A stretch of DNA of 64,000 nucleotides from Cryobacterium luteum (GCF_900110125.1 NZ_FOCN01000004.1:1-64000); one strand, 5' to 3'; shown: positions 24,983-36,944, numbered from the stretch's first letter. Translations and numbers: made by a program. Notes: generated by a model from the sequence alone, not told the origin.

Positions 24983-26347
24983 GTGACCGACGTTCGAAAT
25001 GACGGCGCGAGAACCGACCTTAATGCGACTGACCGGGTGAAGACATCCGCTTCGCAAACCGAGCGCACCTTTGTGCTGGACACCTCGGTGCTTCTGTCAG
25101 ATCCGAAAGCGATTTTCCGCTTTGCCGAGCACGCTGTGGTATTGCCCGTGGTGGTGATCAGCGAACTGGAGTCCAAGCGCAACGACCCGGAGATCGGTTA
25201 TTTCGCCCGGCAGGCGTTGCGCAACCTCGACGAGCTGAGGCTCAAGCATGAGCGCCTCGACTTCCCGATTCCGGTCGGCGAGGGCGGCAGCCTGCGAGTA
25301 GAACTGAACCACTCCAACATGTCGGTGTTGCCGTCGGGCCTGCAACTGGGCGACAATGACTCCCGCATCCTCGCCGTGGCGCTCAACCTGGCCAACGACG
25401 GGATGACCGTGACCGTCGTCTCCAAGGACCTGCCGCTTCGGGTGAAGGCTGCGTCCCTCGGCCTCGCTGCTGATGAGTACCGGCACGAACTCGCCGTGGA
25501 TTCCGGCTGGACCGGCATGGACGAGATTACCCTCAGCGCTGAGCAGATGAGTGTGCTCTACGACAAGGAGACACTCGACTCACGCACGGTGCAGGACATG
25601 CCGATCAACACCGGCCTGGTCATCCACTCCGACCGCGGGTCGGCCCTCGGCCGGGTCACCGGCCGGGGCACGCTCAAGCTGGTGCGCGGCGACCGGGACG
25701 TCTTCGGACTGCACGGCCGCTCGGCGGAGCAGCGGCTCGCCATCGACCTGCTGCTCGACCCGGAGATCGGCATTCTGTCGCTCGGCGGGCGGGCCGGAAC
25801 CGGGAAGTCGGCGCTCGCCCTGTGCGCGGGCCTGGAAGCGGTGCTGGAACGCCAGCAGTACCGCAAGATCATGGTGTTCCGGCCGCTGTATGCGGTCGGC
25901 GGCCAGGACCTCGGCTTCCTGCCGGGGGACCAGGGCGAGAAGATGGGGCCGTGGGCGCAGGCGGTCTTCGACACCCTCGGGGCGATCGTGTCGGAGAATG
26001 TGGTCGAGGAGGTGATGGAGCGCGGCATCCTCGAGGTGCTGCCGCTCACCCACATTCGTGGCCGCAGCCTGCACGATGCCTTTGTCATCGTCGATGAGGC
26101 GCAGTCACTCGAACGCAACGTGCTGCTGACCGTGCTGAGCCGCATCGGTCAGAACTCGCGCGTGGTGCTCACCCACGACGTCGCCCAGCGGGACAATCTG
26201 CGGGTCGGCCGCTTCGACGGCGTGGCCAGCGTGATCGAAACGTTGAAGGGGCATCCGCTGTTCGCGCACATGACCCTGACCCGTTCGGAGCGCAGCGCCA
26301 TCGCAGCCCTCGTGACCGAGATGCTGGAGGGCAACGAAGTCATGTAG
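24983..26347 (+). CDS. phoH2: PIN-PhoH fusion RNase/helicase-like ATPase (PhoH2 type)
   Basis: The protein of about 454 residues joins an N-terminal PIN nuclease domain to a C-terminal PhoH ATPase. PIN acidic residues lie in [37 protein letters not shown] and TVVSKDLPL. The ATPase has Walker [16 protein letters not shown] and Walker [14 protein letters not shown]. tuberculosis PhoH2 (Rv1095) of the same layout unwinds and cuts RNA. I saw no antitoxin-like small gene directly upstream, unlike the phoAT gene described in mycobacteria. GTG at 24983 is preferred (GGGAG five bases before); a GTG at 24971 is also in frame. Confidence 0.9.
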   Translation: MTDVRNDGARTDLNATDRVKTSASQTERTFVLDTSVLLSDPKAIFRFAEHAVVLPVVVISELESKRNDPEIGYFARQALRNLDELRLKHERLDFPIPVGEGGSLRVELNHSNMSVLPSGLQLGDNDSRILAVALNLANDGMTVTVVSKDLPLRVKAASLGLAADEYRHELAVDSGWTGMDEITLSAEQMSVLYDKETLDSRTVQDMPINTGLVIHSDRGSALGRVTGRGTLKLVRGDRDVFGLHGRSAEQRLAIDLLLDPEIGILSLGGRAGTGKSALALCAGLEAVLERQQYRKIMVFRPLYAVGGQDLGFLPGDQGEKMGPWAQAVFDTLGAIVSENVVEEVMERGILEVLPLTHIRGRSLHDAFVIVDEAQSLERNVLLTVLSRIGQNSRVVLTHDVAQRDNLRVGRFDGVASVIETLKGHPLFAHMTLTRSERSAIAALVTEMLEGNEVM

Positions 26348-26358
26348 CGGAAGACAGC

Positions 26359-26393
26359 AAACCGCCCGGCTCCTGTCAGAGGCCGGGCGGTTT
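26359..26393. terminator. Bidirectional terminator between phoH2 and fumC
   Basis: AAACCGCCCGGC and GCCGGGCGGTTT form a perfect 12-bp stem with an 11-base loop. The A-rich and T-rich flanks on both sides let it act for both convergent genes. Confidence 0.9.
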
Positions 26394-26405
26394 GTCTTGC
26401 TGCTG

Positions 26406-27830
26406 CTACTTCTTCTGCGGCGGACGCGTCATGCTGAGCACGTCGAGGGCCGTGTCGAGCTCGGCGAGCGTCAGGTCACCGCGTTCGACGTGGCCGAGGG
26501 CGATGACCGACTCCCGCACGGTGAGGCCTTCGGCCACGGCCTTCTTGGCCACCTTGGCGGCGGCTTCGTAGCCAATGACTCGGTTGAGCGGTGTGACGAT
26601 CGACGGCGACTTCTCGGCCAGCGCACGCGCGTGCTCGAGGTTGGCGACGAGGCCGTCGACGGCCTTGTCGGCGAGCACGCGGGTCGCGTTGGACAGCAGA
26701 CGGATCGACTCGAGCAGAGCGGTTCCCATCACCGGGATGCCGACGTTGAGCTCGAACGAGCCCGAAGCGCCGGACCAGGCGATGGTGGCATCGTTGCCGA
26801 TGACGCGGGAGCACACCATGAGCACGGCTTCCGGAATGACCGGGTTGACCTTGCCGGGCATGATCGAGGAGCCGGGCTGCAGGTCGGGAATGTTGATCTC
26901 GCCGAACCCGGTGTTGGGGCCTGAACCCATCCAGCGCAGGTCATTGTTGATCTTGGTCAGCGAGACGGCGATGGTGCGCAGGGCGCCGGACGCGTCGACG
27001 AGGCCGTCGCGGTTGGCCTGGGCCTCGAAGTGGTCGCGCGCTTCGGTGATCGGCAGTTCGGTCTCGGCGACGAGCAGTTCGATGACGAGCTGCGGAAAAC
27101 CGTAGGGCGTATTGATGCCGGTGCCGACCGCGGTTCCGCCGAGGGGAACCTCGGCGACGCGCGGGAGTGCCGTGCGGATGCGCTCGATGCCGAGGCGCAT
27201 CTGGCGGGCGTAGCCGCCGAACTCCTGGCCGAGGGTGACCGGGGTGGCGTCCATCAGGTGCGTGCGGCCGGCCTTGACGGCCTCTTTCCACAGTTCGGCC
27301 TTGGCCTCGAACGCGACGGCGAGGTGATCGAGCGAGGGAATGAGCTCGTCGATCAGGGCGCTCGTGACGGCGATGTGCACGGAAGTGGGGAACACGTCGT
27401 TGGAGGACTGGCTCGCGTTCACGTGGTCGTTCGGGTGCACCGGGCGGCCGAGAGCGCGGGTCGCGAGGGTCGCGATGACCTCGTTCATGTTCATGTTCGA
27501 CGAGGTGCCGCTGCCGGTCTGATACACGTCGATCGGAAACTCCGTGTCGTACCGGCCGGTGATGACCTCGTCGGCGGCCGCGGCGATCGCGTCAGCGATG
27601 TCCGCATCGAGCACCCCGAGCTGGGCGTTCGCGAGTGCCGCGGACTTCTTGATGCGAGCCAGGGCCGCGATCTGCGCGGACTCCAGTGTGGAGCCCGAGA
27701 TCGGGAAGTTCTCCACGGCTCGCTGCGTCTGGGCACCGTAGAGCGCGTCCGTTGGAACGCGGACCTCACCCATCGTGTCGTGTTCGATCCGGTAGCCGGC
27801 GTTTGCGGAGGTGTCCACCACTGTGTGCAT
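26406..27830 (-). CDS. fumC: Class II fumarate hydratase
   Basis: The 474-residue protein is a member of the fumarase/aspartase superfamily, with the signature [16 protein letters not shown], the substrate motif [18 protein letters not shown] ([16 protein letters not shown]) and [19 protein letters not shown]. It interconverts fumarate and malate in the TCA cycle; the [11 protein letters not shown] plus [10 protein letters not shown] pattern distinguishes it from aspartase only loosely, but genome context (Rv1098c) supports fumarase. ATG at 27830 has AAAGGGA just upstream; the frame extends artefactually to 27959. It is the last gene of a run with xseA, xseB, DUF4245 and carbonic anhydrase. 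Confidence 0.93.
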   Translation of the reverse strand: MHTVVDTSANAGYRIEHDTMGEVRVPTDALYGAQTQRAVENFPISGSTLESAQIAALARIKKSAALANAQLGVLDADIADAIAAAADEVITGRYDTEFPIDVYQTGSGTSSNMNMNEVIATLATRALGRPVHPNDHVNASQSSNDVFPTSVHIAVTSALIDELIPSLDHLAVAFEAKAELWKEAVKAGRTHLMDATPVTLGQEFGGYARQMRLGIERIRTALPRVAEVPLGGTAVGTGINTPYGFPQLVIELLVAETELPITEARDHFEAQANRDGLVDASGALRTIAVSLTKINNDLRWMGSGPNTGFGEINIPDLQPGSSIMPGKVNPVIPEAVLMVCSRVIGNDATIAWSGASGSFELNVGIPVMGTALLESIRLLSNATRVLADKAVDGLVANLEHARALAEKSPSIVTPLNRVIGYEAAAKVAKKAVAEGLTVRESVIALGHVERGDLTLAELDTALDVLSMTRPPQKK

Positions 27831-27897
27831 TCCCTTTCGGTGCTGTATGAGGGTCGTGCTGTGCGCAACGGGTGCGCGATAAAAAAACTCCGTGGGT

Positions 27898-28548
27898 CTA
27901 GAGGAGACCCACTCGGATGTGAGGATCGGCGTGCCCTTCGCGAAGAACGTAGTTTGCACCGACGATAGCCAATGTACCTTCTGCGATGGCCGCGCTGATC
28001 ACCTCGGACTGTTCGAGCAATTCGGTGACCGTGTCTTTGAGGTGTTCCCGGCCCACCTGACCGGCATCGATCGTGGTTGGCTCGACGAAAGCGGATGCCG
28101 GCTGCCCGCTCACGCGCCGCACCGCCGGGACGATCTTCTCGATCACGTGCGCGATATGAACGGGCAGGGCCGGGGCATCCGGGCTTTGCGAATCGATCGC
28201 GGCGCGCACCGCACCGCACTCGTCGTGGCCGAGCACCAGAATGAGCGGAACGTGCAGCACGGCTACGGCATATTCGAGCGAACCGAGTACGGATTCCGAG
28301 ATGATCTGGCCGGCGTTGCGCACGACGAACAGGTCGCCGAGGCCCTGGTCGAAGATGATCTCGGCGGCGAGGCGGGAGTCGCTGCAGCCGAACAGTGCGG
28401 CGTGCGGGGTCTGCTGGCCGACGAGCTCGGCCCGCCGGTCGACATCCTCGCGGTGGCGGGGGGTGCCGGCGACGAAGCGCACGTTGCCTTCGCGCAGTTC
28501 GTTCCAGGCCTCGGCCGGCGATGGGGGAGTCGTCCAGGTGCGGTTCAT
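27898..28548 (-). CDS. Beta-class carbonic anhydrase
   Basis: The 216-residue protein has the beta-CA zinc motifs: Cys and Asp in [12 protein letters not shown], His and Cys in [14 protein letters not shown], and the conserved [21 protein letters not shown]. It interconverts CO2 and bicarbonate in the cytoplasm. Bicarbonate supply could matter for the ATP-dependent carboxylase operon 13 kb away, but that is only a thought. The start overlaps the DUF4245 stop by four bases, so it belongs to the xse-DUF4245 operon. Confidence 0.92.
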   Translation of the reverse strand: MNRTWTTPPSPAEAWNELREGNVRFVAGTPRHREDVDRRAELVGQQTPHAALFGCSDSRLAAEIIFDQGLGDLFVVRNAGQIISESVLGSLEYAVAVLHVPLILVLGHDECGAVRAAIDSQSPDAPALPVHIAHVIEKIVPAVRRVSGQPASAFVEPTTIDAGQVGREHLKDTVTELLEQSEVISAAIAEGTLAIVGANYVLREGHADPHIRVGLL

Positions 28549-29198
28549 TCGGCGGCGTTTTCTGTCACGTTGGCGGCCAGCGCGGTCGCGAGGGTCTCAA
28601 AGTCGCCGGTGGGTGCCGTGCCGATCAGCACGTAGGTGCTCGCGCCGGCGGTCGTGACCAAGGCGTAGTCGAAATTGCCTCGATCAGCCTCCGCCGCGCT
28701 GTTGCGGTAGACGTCCCAGGTGACGCCGGCGATGCTGGCAGTGTCGACGACGGGCGAGTCGGGGAGTTTTTGGGCGAGCCAGGTGGGGTTCGCATCAAAG
28801 GCCTGGCTCATACCGATGAACTGGTTGTCGGGGGTGAGCAGTCCGATGTACCAGGACGGCACCTGGCCGTTGGTTCCGGCCTGCCACTCGGCGATGTTGG
28901 CGCTCCACCCTTCGGGCAGCTCGGGGCTGGCGAGGGCATGGTCGACGACCGGTTGCAGTTGGGCGGCCACACTCGCATAGTCGATGTCGCGGGTGATCGG
29001 GTTGTCGTTGCGCGGAACCAGGAGAACGAGCACGAGTACGGCGCCCACCGTCACGAGCAGGGAGAGCACCAGGTTGTTCACCGTTTTGTGCGAGCGGTAC
29101 TTGCGCGAGTTCTCGGCGAGTCGCTCGGCGGTCTCCTGCGGAGTCTCCGGCCGGCCCAGTTCGGCGACGACGCGCGGCGGCTTGGGGGCGCGGTTCAT
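28545..29198 (-). CDS. DUF4245 domain-containing membrane protein
   Basis: The 217-residue protein has a basic N-terminus, one membrane helix ([19 protein letters not shown]) and an extracytoplasmic domain with [20 protein letters not shown] and [18 protein letters not shown]. This matches DUF4245, an actinobacterial family of unknown function usually near glpX, fum and xse genes. ATG at 29198 overlaps the xseB stop (ATGA). The longer frame to 29321 is antisense-like and discarded. Confidence 0.85.
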   Translation of the reverse strand: MNRAPKPPRVVAELGRPETPQETAERLAENSRKYRSHKTVNNLVLSLLVTVGAVLVLVLLVPRNDNPITRDIDYASVAAQLQPVVDHALASPELPEGWSANIAEWQAGTNGQVPSWYIGLLTPDNQFIGMSQAFDANPTWLAQKLPDSPVVDTASIAGVTWDVYRNSAAEADRGNFDYALVTTAGASTYVLIGTAPTGDFETLATALAANVTENAAE

Positions 29199-29449
29199 CT
29201 GGTGGTCGCGGAATCGTCGCTCGCGGGCGTCGTCGCTGCCAGACGGGCGGCATCGAGTCGGGCTTTCGCCCCGATCAGCCATTCTTCGCAGCGGTGGGCG
29301 AGGGCTTCGCCGCGCTCCCACAGCGCGAGCGACTGTTCCAGCGTGCTCGAACCCTGTTCGAGCTCGTTGACCACGCGGATGAGCTCATCGCGGGCCTGTT
29401 CGTAGCTGAGTTCACTGGTGTCTGCGGCAGGCGAGGTCATGGCATCCAT
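29195..29449 (-). CDS. xseB: Exodeoxyribonuclease VII small subunit
   Basis: The 84-residue protein matches Xse[21 protein letters not shown], then [18 protein letters not shown] and [15 protein letters not shown]. It is a helical-hairpin subunit that binds XseA to form the exonuclease that degrades single-stranded DNA from both ends. It lies five bases after the xseA stop and overlaps the DUF4245 start by four bases. The third in-frame Met (29440) is also a possible start. Confidence 0.92.
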   Translation of the reverse strand: MDAMTSPAADTSELSYEQARDELIRVVNELEQGSSTLEQSLALWERGEALAHRCEEWLIGAKARLDAARLAATTPASDDSATTR

Positions 29450-29454
29450 TCTAT

Positions 29455-30696
29455 TTAGGTCAGGGCGGTGGCGGGCACGGCGGCGGGCACGGCAGCGTTC
29501 GCGGTGGCGGGTACCGTGCCGCTGGCCAGGGTGAGTAGCAGCTCGGTGCCGGCCGGGGCGCCGCCGGCGCTGCGCAGCACCTGCCCGCCGGGCAGCTGGG
29601 CGATCGCGTAGCCACGATCGAGGGTGCCCTGCGGCGACAGCGCGCGCAGCTGGGAGCGCAGTTCCACCACGGCGGACCCGGCGCGCTCGAGAACGCGCCC
29701 GGTCAGTTCGGCGCCGCGAGCCACATAACGGGTGAGGTCTTCACTGCGGGAGTCGATGATCCAGCGCGGGTCGACGAGCGCCGGTCGGCTGCGCAGCTGC
29801 GAGATCCGGTCGATCTCCGATGAGAGGATGCCGGTGAGCCGGCTGCTCAGGCGTGCCCGCGCCTGCTGCACCCGGTTCAGTTCGTCGCTGACGTCGGGAA
29901 CGACGCGCTTGGCGGCATCCGTCGGGGTGGAGGCTCGCAGATCGGCCACCTCGTCGAGCAGGGGGCGGTCGGCCTCGTGCCCGATCGCGCTCACCAGCGG
30001 CGTGACGCAGGCGGCTGCGGCGCGCACAAGACCCTCATCGCTGAAGGTCAGCAGGTTCTGAAAGTCGCCGCCGCCGCGGGCGACGATGATCACATCGACC
30101 TCCGGGTCGGCGTCGAGCCTCTGGATCGCGCTGGTCACCTCACCGACGGCGCGATCGCCCTGCACCGCAGCGTGCGCAACCCGAAAGTTCACGGCCGGCC
30201 AGCGCAGCTGGGCGTTGCGAATGACATCTTTCTCAGCGTCGGAGTCCTTGCCGGTGACGAGTCCGATGCAATGCGGTAAAAACGGCAGCCGCTTCTTGCG
30301 GGAGGCGTCGAACAGGCCCTCGCTCGCGAGCTGCTTGCGCAGCCGTTCGAGCCGTTCGAGCAGATCACCGAGCCCCACATGCCGCATCTCGAAGGCTTGC
30401 ATGGTGAGCGTGCCGCCCTTGACCCAGAAGTTGGGCTTGACCAGCGCGACGACGCGGTCACCGGCCTTGAAATCGTTGCCGAGCTTGGCACGCACCGACG
30501 ACCAGATCGTGAAGCTCACGGTGGCGTCTTCAGAAAGGTCTTTGAGCTTGCCGTAGACGTTGCCGCCGCTCGCGCCCCATTGGGTGATCTCACCCTCGAC
30601 CCACACCATGCCGAGACGTTCGATATAGCCGCGGATTTTATTGGAGAGCAGGGCGACCGGCCACGGTGTTTCGACGGTGGCGGGGGCATCCGTCAT
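29455..30696 (-). CDS. xseA: Exodeoxyribonuclease VII large subunit
   Basis: The 413-residue protein has the N-terminal OB fold ([39 protein letters not shown]) and the catalytic domain with [41 protein letters not shown] and [20 protein letters not shown]. With XseB it makes exonuclease VII. ATG at 30696 starts the conserved region; the frame runs open to 31311 but that stretch is antisense to ispH. It is divergent from ispH with a 96-base gap. Confidence 0.93.
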   Translation of the reverse strand: MTDAPATVETPWPVALLSNKIRGYIERLGMVWVEGEITQWGASGGNVYGKLKDLSEDATVSFTIWSSVRAKLGNDFKAGDRVVALVKPNFWVKGGTLTMQAFEMRHVGLGDLLERLERLRKQLASEGLFDASRKKRLPFLPHCIGLVTGKDSDAEKDVIRNAQLRWPAVNFRVAHAAVQGDRAVGEVTSAIQRLDADPEVDVIIVARGGGDFQNLLTFSDEGLVRAAAACVTPLVSAIGHEADRPLLDEVADLRASTPTDAAKRVVPDVSDELNRVQQARARLSSRLTGILSSEIDRISQLRSRPALVDPRWIIDSRSEDLTRYVARGAELTGRVLERAGSAVVELRSQLRALSPQGTLDRGYAIAQLPGGQVLRSAGGAPAGTELLLTLASGTVPATANAAVPAAVPATALT

Positions 30697-30792
30697 GCGG
30701 TGGTCCTGGTGTTGCTGCTGATCGTGGCGCTGGCGTGGGGCACAGGCGGGTCCTCCCAGAGTTCTTCGGTCGTGCGTGCGTAGACTGAAGCG

Positions 30793-31884
30793 GTGAACAC
30801 CAGCATGCACACCCAAACTAAGCCGACCGCTATCGGCCTGGGTATGCCGCGCATTCCCAGCGCTCGCAACAGGCTTAAGGATACCCCCGTGGTCGGACAC
30901 AAGCGGGTGCTGCTCGCCGCCCCGCGCGGTTACTGCGCCGGAGTCGATCGAGCGGTCATCGCCGTTGAGAAGGCGTTGGAGCACTATGGCGCCCCGGTCT
31001 ACGTGCGCAAGCAGATCGTGCACAACATCCACGTGGTCTCTGAGCTCGAGAATCTCGGCGCCATCTTCGTCGACGAGGTTGACGAGGTGCCGCACGGCGC
31101 GCACATTGTCTTCAGCGCCCACGGCGTCTCCCCGGCCGTCGTCAACGCCGCAGCCGAGCGTGGACTGCAGGCCATTGACGCGACCTGCCCGCTCGTGACC
31201 AAGGTGCACCGCGAAGCCGTGCGCTTCGCCCGTGACGATTTTCAGATTCTGCTGATCGGCCATGAAGGCCATGAAGAGGTGGAGGGCACCGCCGGGGAAG
31301 CTCCGGAGCACACCACCCTGGTCGGCAGCCCCGACGAAGCCGACACCGTCGTGGTACGCGATCCCGACCGCGTGGTCTGGCTGTCGCAGACCACGCTCAG
31401 CGTCGACGAGACCATGGAGACCGTGCGTCGGCTGCGGGCGCGGTTCCCCAATCTGCAGGATCCGCCGAGCGACGACATCTGCTACGCCACCCAGAACCGC
31501 CAGGTGGCCATCAAGAAGGTCGCTCGCGACTCCGACCTGGTGATCGTGGTCGGTTCCGCCAACTCGTCCAACTCGGTGCGCCTGGTCGAGGTCGCCTTGG
31601 AATACGGCGCGAAGGCGGCGTATCGCGTCGACTTCGCGAGCGAGGTGAAACAGGAATGGCTCGACAACGCGACGACCGTCGGGGTGACGAGCGGGGCATC
31701 CGTTCCCGAAGAACTCGTCGACGAATTGCTCGAAGCTCTCGCCGACGCCGGCTACAGCGATGTGGAACAGGTCAAGACCGCCGAAGAAGATCTGATCTTT
31801 TCGCTGCCCAAGGAGCTGCGCAAAGACCTTTCCGGTGAAACGGATGCCCGCGCATTCGGCGGGCGCGCCGCCGCCGCTGAATAG
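30793..31884 (+). CDS. ispH: 4-hydroxy-3-methylbut-2-enyl diphosphate reductase
   Basis: The 363-residue protein is IspH (LytB), the last enzyme of the MEP isoprenoid pathway. The three Fe-S cysteines are in [31 protein letters not shown] and [14 protein letters not shown]; the catalytic Glu region is [15 protein letters not shown]. The GTG start lies exactly six bases after TAGACT, so a leaderless message is likely; the ATG four codons later is an alternative. Products feed the cis-prenyltransferase encoded 8 kb upstream. Confidence 0.95.
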   Translation: MNTSMHTQTKPTAIGLGMPRIPSARNRLKDTPVVGHKRVLLAAPRGYCAGVDRAVIAVEKALEHYGAPVYVRKQIVHNIHVVSELENLGAIFVDEVDEVPHGAHIVFSAHGVSPAVVNAAAERGLQAIDATCPLVTKVHREAVRFARDDFQILLIGHEGHEEVEGTAGEAPEHTTLVGSPDEADTVVVRDPDRVVWLSQTTLSVDETMETVRRLRARFPNLQDPPSDDICYATQNRQVAIKKVARDSDLVIVVGSANSSNSVRLVEVALEYGAKAAYRVDFASEVKQEWLDNATTVGVTSGASVPEELVDELLEALADAGYSDVEQVKTAEEDLIFSLPKELRKDLSGETDARAFGGRAAAAE

Positions 31885-31920
31885 ACGGGCGAGTAGAAGC
31901 CGAAGTCGCCGGCGCGGCCG

Positions 31921-32511
31921 TTACTGGCGGCTGAGGAACTCGATCAGGGTCGGGTCGTTGAGCATTGCGGCGAGCATGAACGCGAACAGTGCCACGATCG
32001 ACACCGCTCCGCCGATAATGGGCACGTAGAAGGCTCGGCGGTGTTGCAACAGCAAGCGCACTGATACCGCGGTGGTAGCCAGCCAGACGAACACAACGAG
32101 AATAGCCCCCGCCGTTGTCAGTGTTCCGATGCCGGCCGCCGGCGTGTACGTCCCGAGGTTCTGCTGCGTGTAGATCAGCTGCATGGCGTCGGGGAGCGCC
32201 CCGAGCGAAAACGCGCCGTACAGGGTGACGAGAAGCCCGAAGGTCAGCAATCCGATCGTTAGCGGCCGGTCCCAGCCGGGCGCGGTGCGTTGGCCGGTTC
32301 GCCTCGACGGTGGCGGCGTCGACGGGAAGGCCGGATGGTTCCTGAGGGGTGGTGTACCCGCTCCCGCCCCGGCGGTGGGGGAGGGAGCGGGTGAAGCCCG
32401 GTCTTCGTCCTGCGGCGGTTGCCAGGTCCAGCCTTCAGGGGCGAGTTCGCCGTACTGTGGGCGCGGGCGCGGGTCTTTCGCGGGGGGAACGGAGTCCGGC
32501 TTCTCGGTCAT
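31921..32511 (-). CDS. DUF6264-like membrane protein
   Basis: The 196-residue protein has a Pro-rich cytoplasmic N-terminus (KDPRPRPQYGELAPEGWTWQ) and four membrane helices from about residue 84 (GLLTFGLLVTLYGAFSL), 120, 135-150 and 165-185. The YGE(L/Y)APEGW motif and helix pattern fit the DUF6264 family, which I recall as largely restricted to Microbacteriaceae. The function is unknown. It is convergent with ispH. Confidence 0.65.
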   Translation of the reverse strand: MTEKPDSVPPAKDPRPRPQYGELAPEGWTWQPPQDEDRASPAPSPTAGAGAGTPPLRNHPAFPSTPPPSRRTGQRTAPGWDRPLTIGLLTFGLLVTLYGAFSLGALPDAMQLIYTQQNLGTYTPAAGIGTLTTAGAILVVFVWLATTAVSVRLLLQHRRAFYVPIIGGAVSIVALFAFMLAAMLNDPTLIEFLSRQ

Positions 32512-32550
32512 AATTCAACTACTGTCATTGCTCTAACTGTTGTCGTTGCG

Positions 32551-33576
<1,026 letters not shown>

Positions 33577-33730
33577 TGCTTCTCCTCGAGAGTGTGCGGG
33601 GGTGTGACCCGAGTCTAGCCAAGCCCGCCTCGGTGCGGTCGGTCGCGATAAGGTGACTCGGGCGGACAATCCGCGCGACCCGCCGCGCATCCGTCGTATT
33701 CGAAGTCGAACTAACGTCCGGGAGGACCTT

Positions 33731-34717
33731 TTGAACAGCACCGAGACCGCCACTCTCTTTCAACACCCCGACCGTAACCTCGCCATGGAGCTCGTGCGTG
33801 CCACCGAGGCCGCCGCCATCCGCGCCGTGCCCTTCATCGGCCGCGGCGACAAGAACGCCGCAGACAAAGCCGCCGTCGACGCCATGCGCGCCTTCCTCGG
33901 CACCGTCAATTTCGACGGCCTCATCGTTATCGGTGAGGGCGAAAAAGATGAAGCCCCCATGCTCTTCAACGGTGAGCACGTCGGCAACGGCCGCGGCCCG
34001 GCCTGCGATATCGCCGTGGACCCCATCGACGGAACCAGCCTCACGGCCGCCGGCCGCCAGAACGCCGTCTCGGTCATCGCCGTCTCGGATCGCGGCACCA
34101 TGCTCGACGCCTCCTCGATCTTCTACATGGACAAGATCGTCACCGGTGCGGCCGGGCGCGGCGTCGTCAGCCTCGACCAGTCGATCGCCGACAACATTCG
34201 CGACCTGGCTCAGGCCATGAAGAAGCCGATCGGTGAAATGACCATCGCCGTACTCGACCGCCCGCGCCACGCCGGCCTGATCGATGCGATTCGCAGCGCC
34301 GGCGCCGGAACCCGCCTCATGCTCGACGGTGACGTGGCCGGCGGCATCAACGCCGCCCGTTACGAGACCCGCATCGACATGTGCGTCGGTATCGGCGGAA
34401 GCCCGGAAGGCATCACCACGGCCTGCGCCCTCAAAGCGCTCGGCGGTTACATGCAGGGACGCCTCGCCCCCAAGGACGACGCGGAACGTGCCCGCGGCGT
34501 CGCGGCCGGCCTCGACATCGACAAGCTGCTCGAGATCGACGACATGGTCAGCGGCGACAACACCTTCTTCGTGGCAACCGGCGTCACCGATGGCGGACTC
34601 GTCGACGGTGTGCGTCGCAAGGGTCCGATGATCCGCACCGAGAGCATCGTTCTGCGTTCGCGTTCGGGCACGGCACGTCGGGTCATCGCGGAGCACCTCG
34701 CCGAGAAGTGGCTGTAA
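33731..34717 (+). CDS. glpX: Class II fructose-1,6-bisphosphatase GlpX
   Basis: The 328-residue protein has the GlpX metal and substrate motifs: VIGEGEKDEAPMLFNGEHVG, ACDIAVDPIDGTSLTAAGR and IGGSPEGITTACALKALGG. It is the gluconeogenic phosphatase in actinobacteria (Rv1099c). TTG at 33731 is taken as the start because GGAGG stands five bases before it and upstream in-frame residues are Arg-rich and unlike the family. Sitting divergent to fbaA links the two reversible and irreversible steps of the same pathway. Confidence 0.92.
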   Translation: MNSTETATLFQHPDRNLAMELVRATEAAAIRAVPFIGRGDKNAADKAAVDAMRAFLGTVNFDGLIVIGEGEKDEAPMLFNGEHVGNGRGPACDIAVDPIDGTSLTAAGRQNAVSVIAVSDRGTMLDASSIFYMDKIVTGAAGRGVVSLDQSIADNIRDLAQAMKKPIGEMTIAVLDRPRHAGLIDAIRSAGAGTRLMLDGDVAGGINAARYETRIDMCVGIGGSPEGITTACALKALGGYMQGRLAPKDDAERARGVAAGLDIDKLLEIDDMVSGDNTFFVATGVTDGGLVDGVRRKGPMIRTESIVLRSRSGTARRVIAEHLAEKWL

Positions 34718-34741
34718 GCGCTACTTCCCCGGTGTAACCGA

Positions 34742-34786
34742 AACTGCACGTCCCGGTCTGTTCGTTCATGCTCGGGGCGTGCAGTT
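34742..34786. terminator. Bidirectional hairpin terminator between glpX and rmuC
   Basis: AACTGCACG (34742-34750) pairs with CGTGCAGTT (34778-34786), and inner CCCG/CGGG bases can extend the stem. It lies between the convergent stops of glpX and rmuC. Confidence 0.75.
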
Positions 34787-34817
34787 GTTGGTTTGCACCT
34801 CTGACGTCGTGGTCGCC

Positions 34818-36257
34818 CTACACGTGGACCTCGTAATCAGATTCGTCGACATCAGCGAGACGCCGGTTGATCACGCTGTGCCTCGCCTCATTCAACTCGG
34901 CACCGTTCAGCTCAACGTCGTCCTGTCGAACGGGCAGGTCCAGCTCGTCGGAAACGGATGCCGGCGCCTCCAGCTCGGGCGCGGTCAGCTTGCGCGGGGA
35001 ATCGTGGATGATCGCCGGTTCGGTGAGCAGCCCGATCTTGGTCTGATCGATCCCGGGAAACTGCCGGGCGGTCACGAGTACCCGGGACTCCAACGAGTTG
35101 GCGAACTTGTTGTAGCTGTCCACCGTGCGCTCGAGTGCTTTGCGCAACGATTCGGCGTGCCCGCTCAGCGCACCGAGCCGCTGGTACAGGGCATTGCCGA
35201 GGTCGAACAGCTTCTGCGCCTCGTCGGTGACCGCCTGCTGCTGCCAGGTGAACGCCACCGTCTTGAGCACCGCCCACAGGTTCACCGGCGATGCCAGAGC
35301 CACCCGCTTGCTGAACGAGTAGTCGAGAATCGACGGATCGGCTTCGAGCGCCGCCGACAGCAGCGACTCGCTCGGGATGAACGCGATCACGAACTCCGGG
35401 CTCGCATCGAAGCCTTCCCAGTAGGTCTTCTTGGCGAGCGCATCGATGTGGGCGCGCACGGCCTTCACATGCTTGTCGATCAGCAACTTGCGGCGTGCGC
35501 CCTCCTCGCCGGTGGCGGTATAGGGAATGGTGCTGGCTTCGATGTAGTGCTCGAGCGGCACCTTGGCGTCGATTGCGATCGACTTGTTGCCGGGCAGGCG
35601 CACGACCATGTCGGGGCGGCCGAGGCCGGCATCCGTTGTGATGTTGGTCTGGGTGTTGAAGTCAACATACTGAGCGAGGCCGGCCGCTTCGACCACGCGC
35701 CGCAACTGGGTCTCACCCCAGACGCCGCGGGTGCTGTTGGAGCGCAGCGCGCTCGCGAGCGACTCGGTGGTCACCCGAAGTTGCTGATCGGAGATCTGTG
35801 CCTGCTTGAGCTGCTCAGACAGCGAGCCGTACTGTTCGCTGCGCTGCGTCTCGAGCTCGGTGACCTTCTCCTGCATGGTGCGCAGGGTCTCCCGCACCGG
35901 GCTGAGTGCTTCTAACACGAGGTGTTCCCGCTTCTCCCGCTCGGACTGCAGCTGCTGGTCGGAGCGCTGCCGTTCAACTGTTTCGCGCGCCGTGGCGCGG
36001 TCGTGGTCGATCTGGGCGGTGAGGCCATCGACCGTTGCGAGGGCAGCCGACAATTCGCTCTGCAGGGCCGCCCGCACGGTTGCCTCGCTCGCCCGGGCCT
36101 CGGCGAGAGCAACCTGGTGACGTGCCTCCACCACGGCCGGGTCGAGGGCTCCCTCGGCGGCACCCTCGGTGCGACGACGTTGCAGCAGCATGGCCGACAG
36201 GGCGCCCACAGCGGCACCGACGATCAGACCGACAATCAAACTCAGCAGTGGATCCAT
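34818..36257 (-). CDS. rmuC: DNA recombination protein RmuC
   Basis: The 479-residue protein has an N-terminal membrane helix (LSLIVGLIVGAAVGALSAML), a coiled coil to about residue 170, and the RmuC nuclease-like domain with NSTRGVWGETQLRRVVEAAG, GRPDMVVRLPGNKSIAIDAK and PEFVIAFIPSESLLSAAL. RmuC limits inversion or rearrangement at repeats. The AIDAKVPL segment fits a PD-(D/E)xK-type core. The C-terminal 80 residues are acidic and specific to this lineage. Confidence 0.92.
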   Translation of the reverse strand: MDPLLSLIVGLIVGAAVGALSAMLLQRRRTEGAAEGALDPAVVEARHQVALAEARASEATVRAALQSELSAALATVDGLTAQIDHDRATARETVERQRSDQQLQSEREKREHLVLEALSPVRETLRTMQEKVTELETQRSEQYGSLSEQLKQAQISDQQLRVTTESLASALRSNSTRGVWGETQLRRVVEAAGLAQYVDFNTQTNITTDAGLGRPDMVVRLPGNKSIAIDAKVPLEHYIEASTIPYTATGEEGARRKLLIDKHVKAVRAHIDALAKKTYWEGFDASPEFVIAFIPSESLLSAALEADPSILDYSFSKRVALASPVNLWAVLKTVAFTWQQQAVTDEAQKLFDLGNALYQRLGALSGHAESLRKALERTVDSYNKFANSLESRVLVTARQFPGIDQTKIGLLTEPAIIHDSPRKLTAPELEAPASVSDELDLPVRQDDVELNGAELNEARHSVINRRLADVDESDYEVHV

Positions 36258-36329
36258 GCATTAAGTCTGCCAGCGCCCACCGACATTACCGGAATGACAC
36301 TCGGACCAGCCGAATTGCTGAACAAGAAG

Positions 36330-36944
36330 CTAGTTGAGCGCCATCGGCCCGTGTGTCGACGCGTGCTCCTGGGTGGCGACCGGCCCGATCACGCCCACCT
36401 TGACCCGGGTCACGTGGGCGAGCTGCTCGAGCGTGTCGGCCTCGTGACGTGCGGCCGCGTGAATCATGATGGCCGCGCAGGCCTCGGCGTCAGCGAGCGC
36501 GTTGTGGTGCGAGAAGTCTTCAAAGCCCGCCGCCATGGCTGCGACCGGTAGTCGATACGACTCCAGGTGGTAGGTGCGGCGGGCCACCTGCAAGCTGCAG
36601 ATGTAGCGAAAGTCGGGCACCGGCTGGCCCGTTACGAGCGACGCCGTCTTGATCACGCCGAGGTCGAAACCGGCGTTGTGGGCGACCAGATAATCGTCAC
36701 CGACGAAGGCGACCAGCTCGGGAAGCTGCTGCGCCCAGGTGGCCGCACCCACGACATCCGCTGCGATGATGCCGTGGATGCGGGTGTTCCATTCCGAGAA
36801 GGCATCGTGGCCGGGCGGCGGCTGAATGAGCCAGTAGGCCGAGTCGACGACCACGCCGTCACGCACTTTCACCAGGCCGACCGAGCACGCCGAGGCGCCC
36901 GAGGAGTTGGCGGTTTCGAAGTCGATCGCGGTGAAGTTCAGCAC
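36330..36944 (-). CDS. DnaQ-like 3'-5' exonuclease (DEDDh)
   Basis: The 204-residue protein starts with exonuclease motif I NFTAIDFETANSSGASACSVG (Asp and Glu metal ligands). It continues with motif II YLVAHNAGFDLGVI and motif III with HNALADAEACAAI (His and Asp). It resembles PolC/DinG-type or stand-alone DEDDh exonucleases; the precise role (proofreading, RNase T-like) is open. The C-terminus ends soon after the domain. A GTG at 36944 is used. Confidence 0.88.
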   Translation of the reverse strand: MLNFTAIDFETANSSGASACSVGLVKVRDGVVVDSAYWLIQPPPGHDAFSEWNTRIHGIIAADVVGAATWAQQLPELVAFVGDDYLVAHNAGFDLGVIKTASLVTGQPVPDFRYICSLQVARRTYHLESYRLPVAAMAAGFEDFSHHNALADAEACAAIMIHAAARHEADTLEQLAHVTRVKVGVIGPVATQEHASTHGPMALN

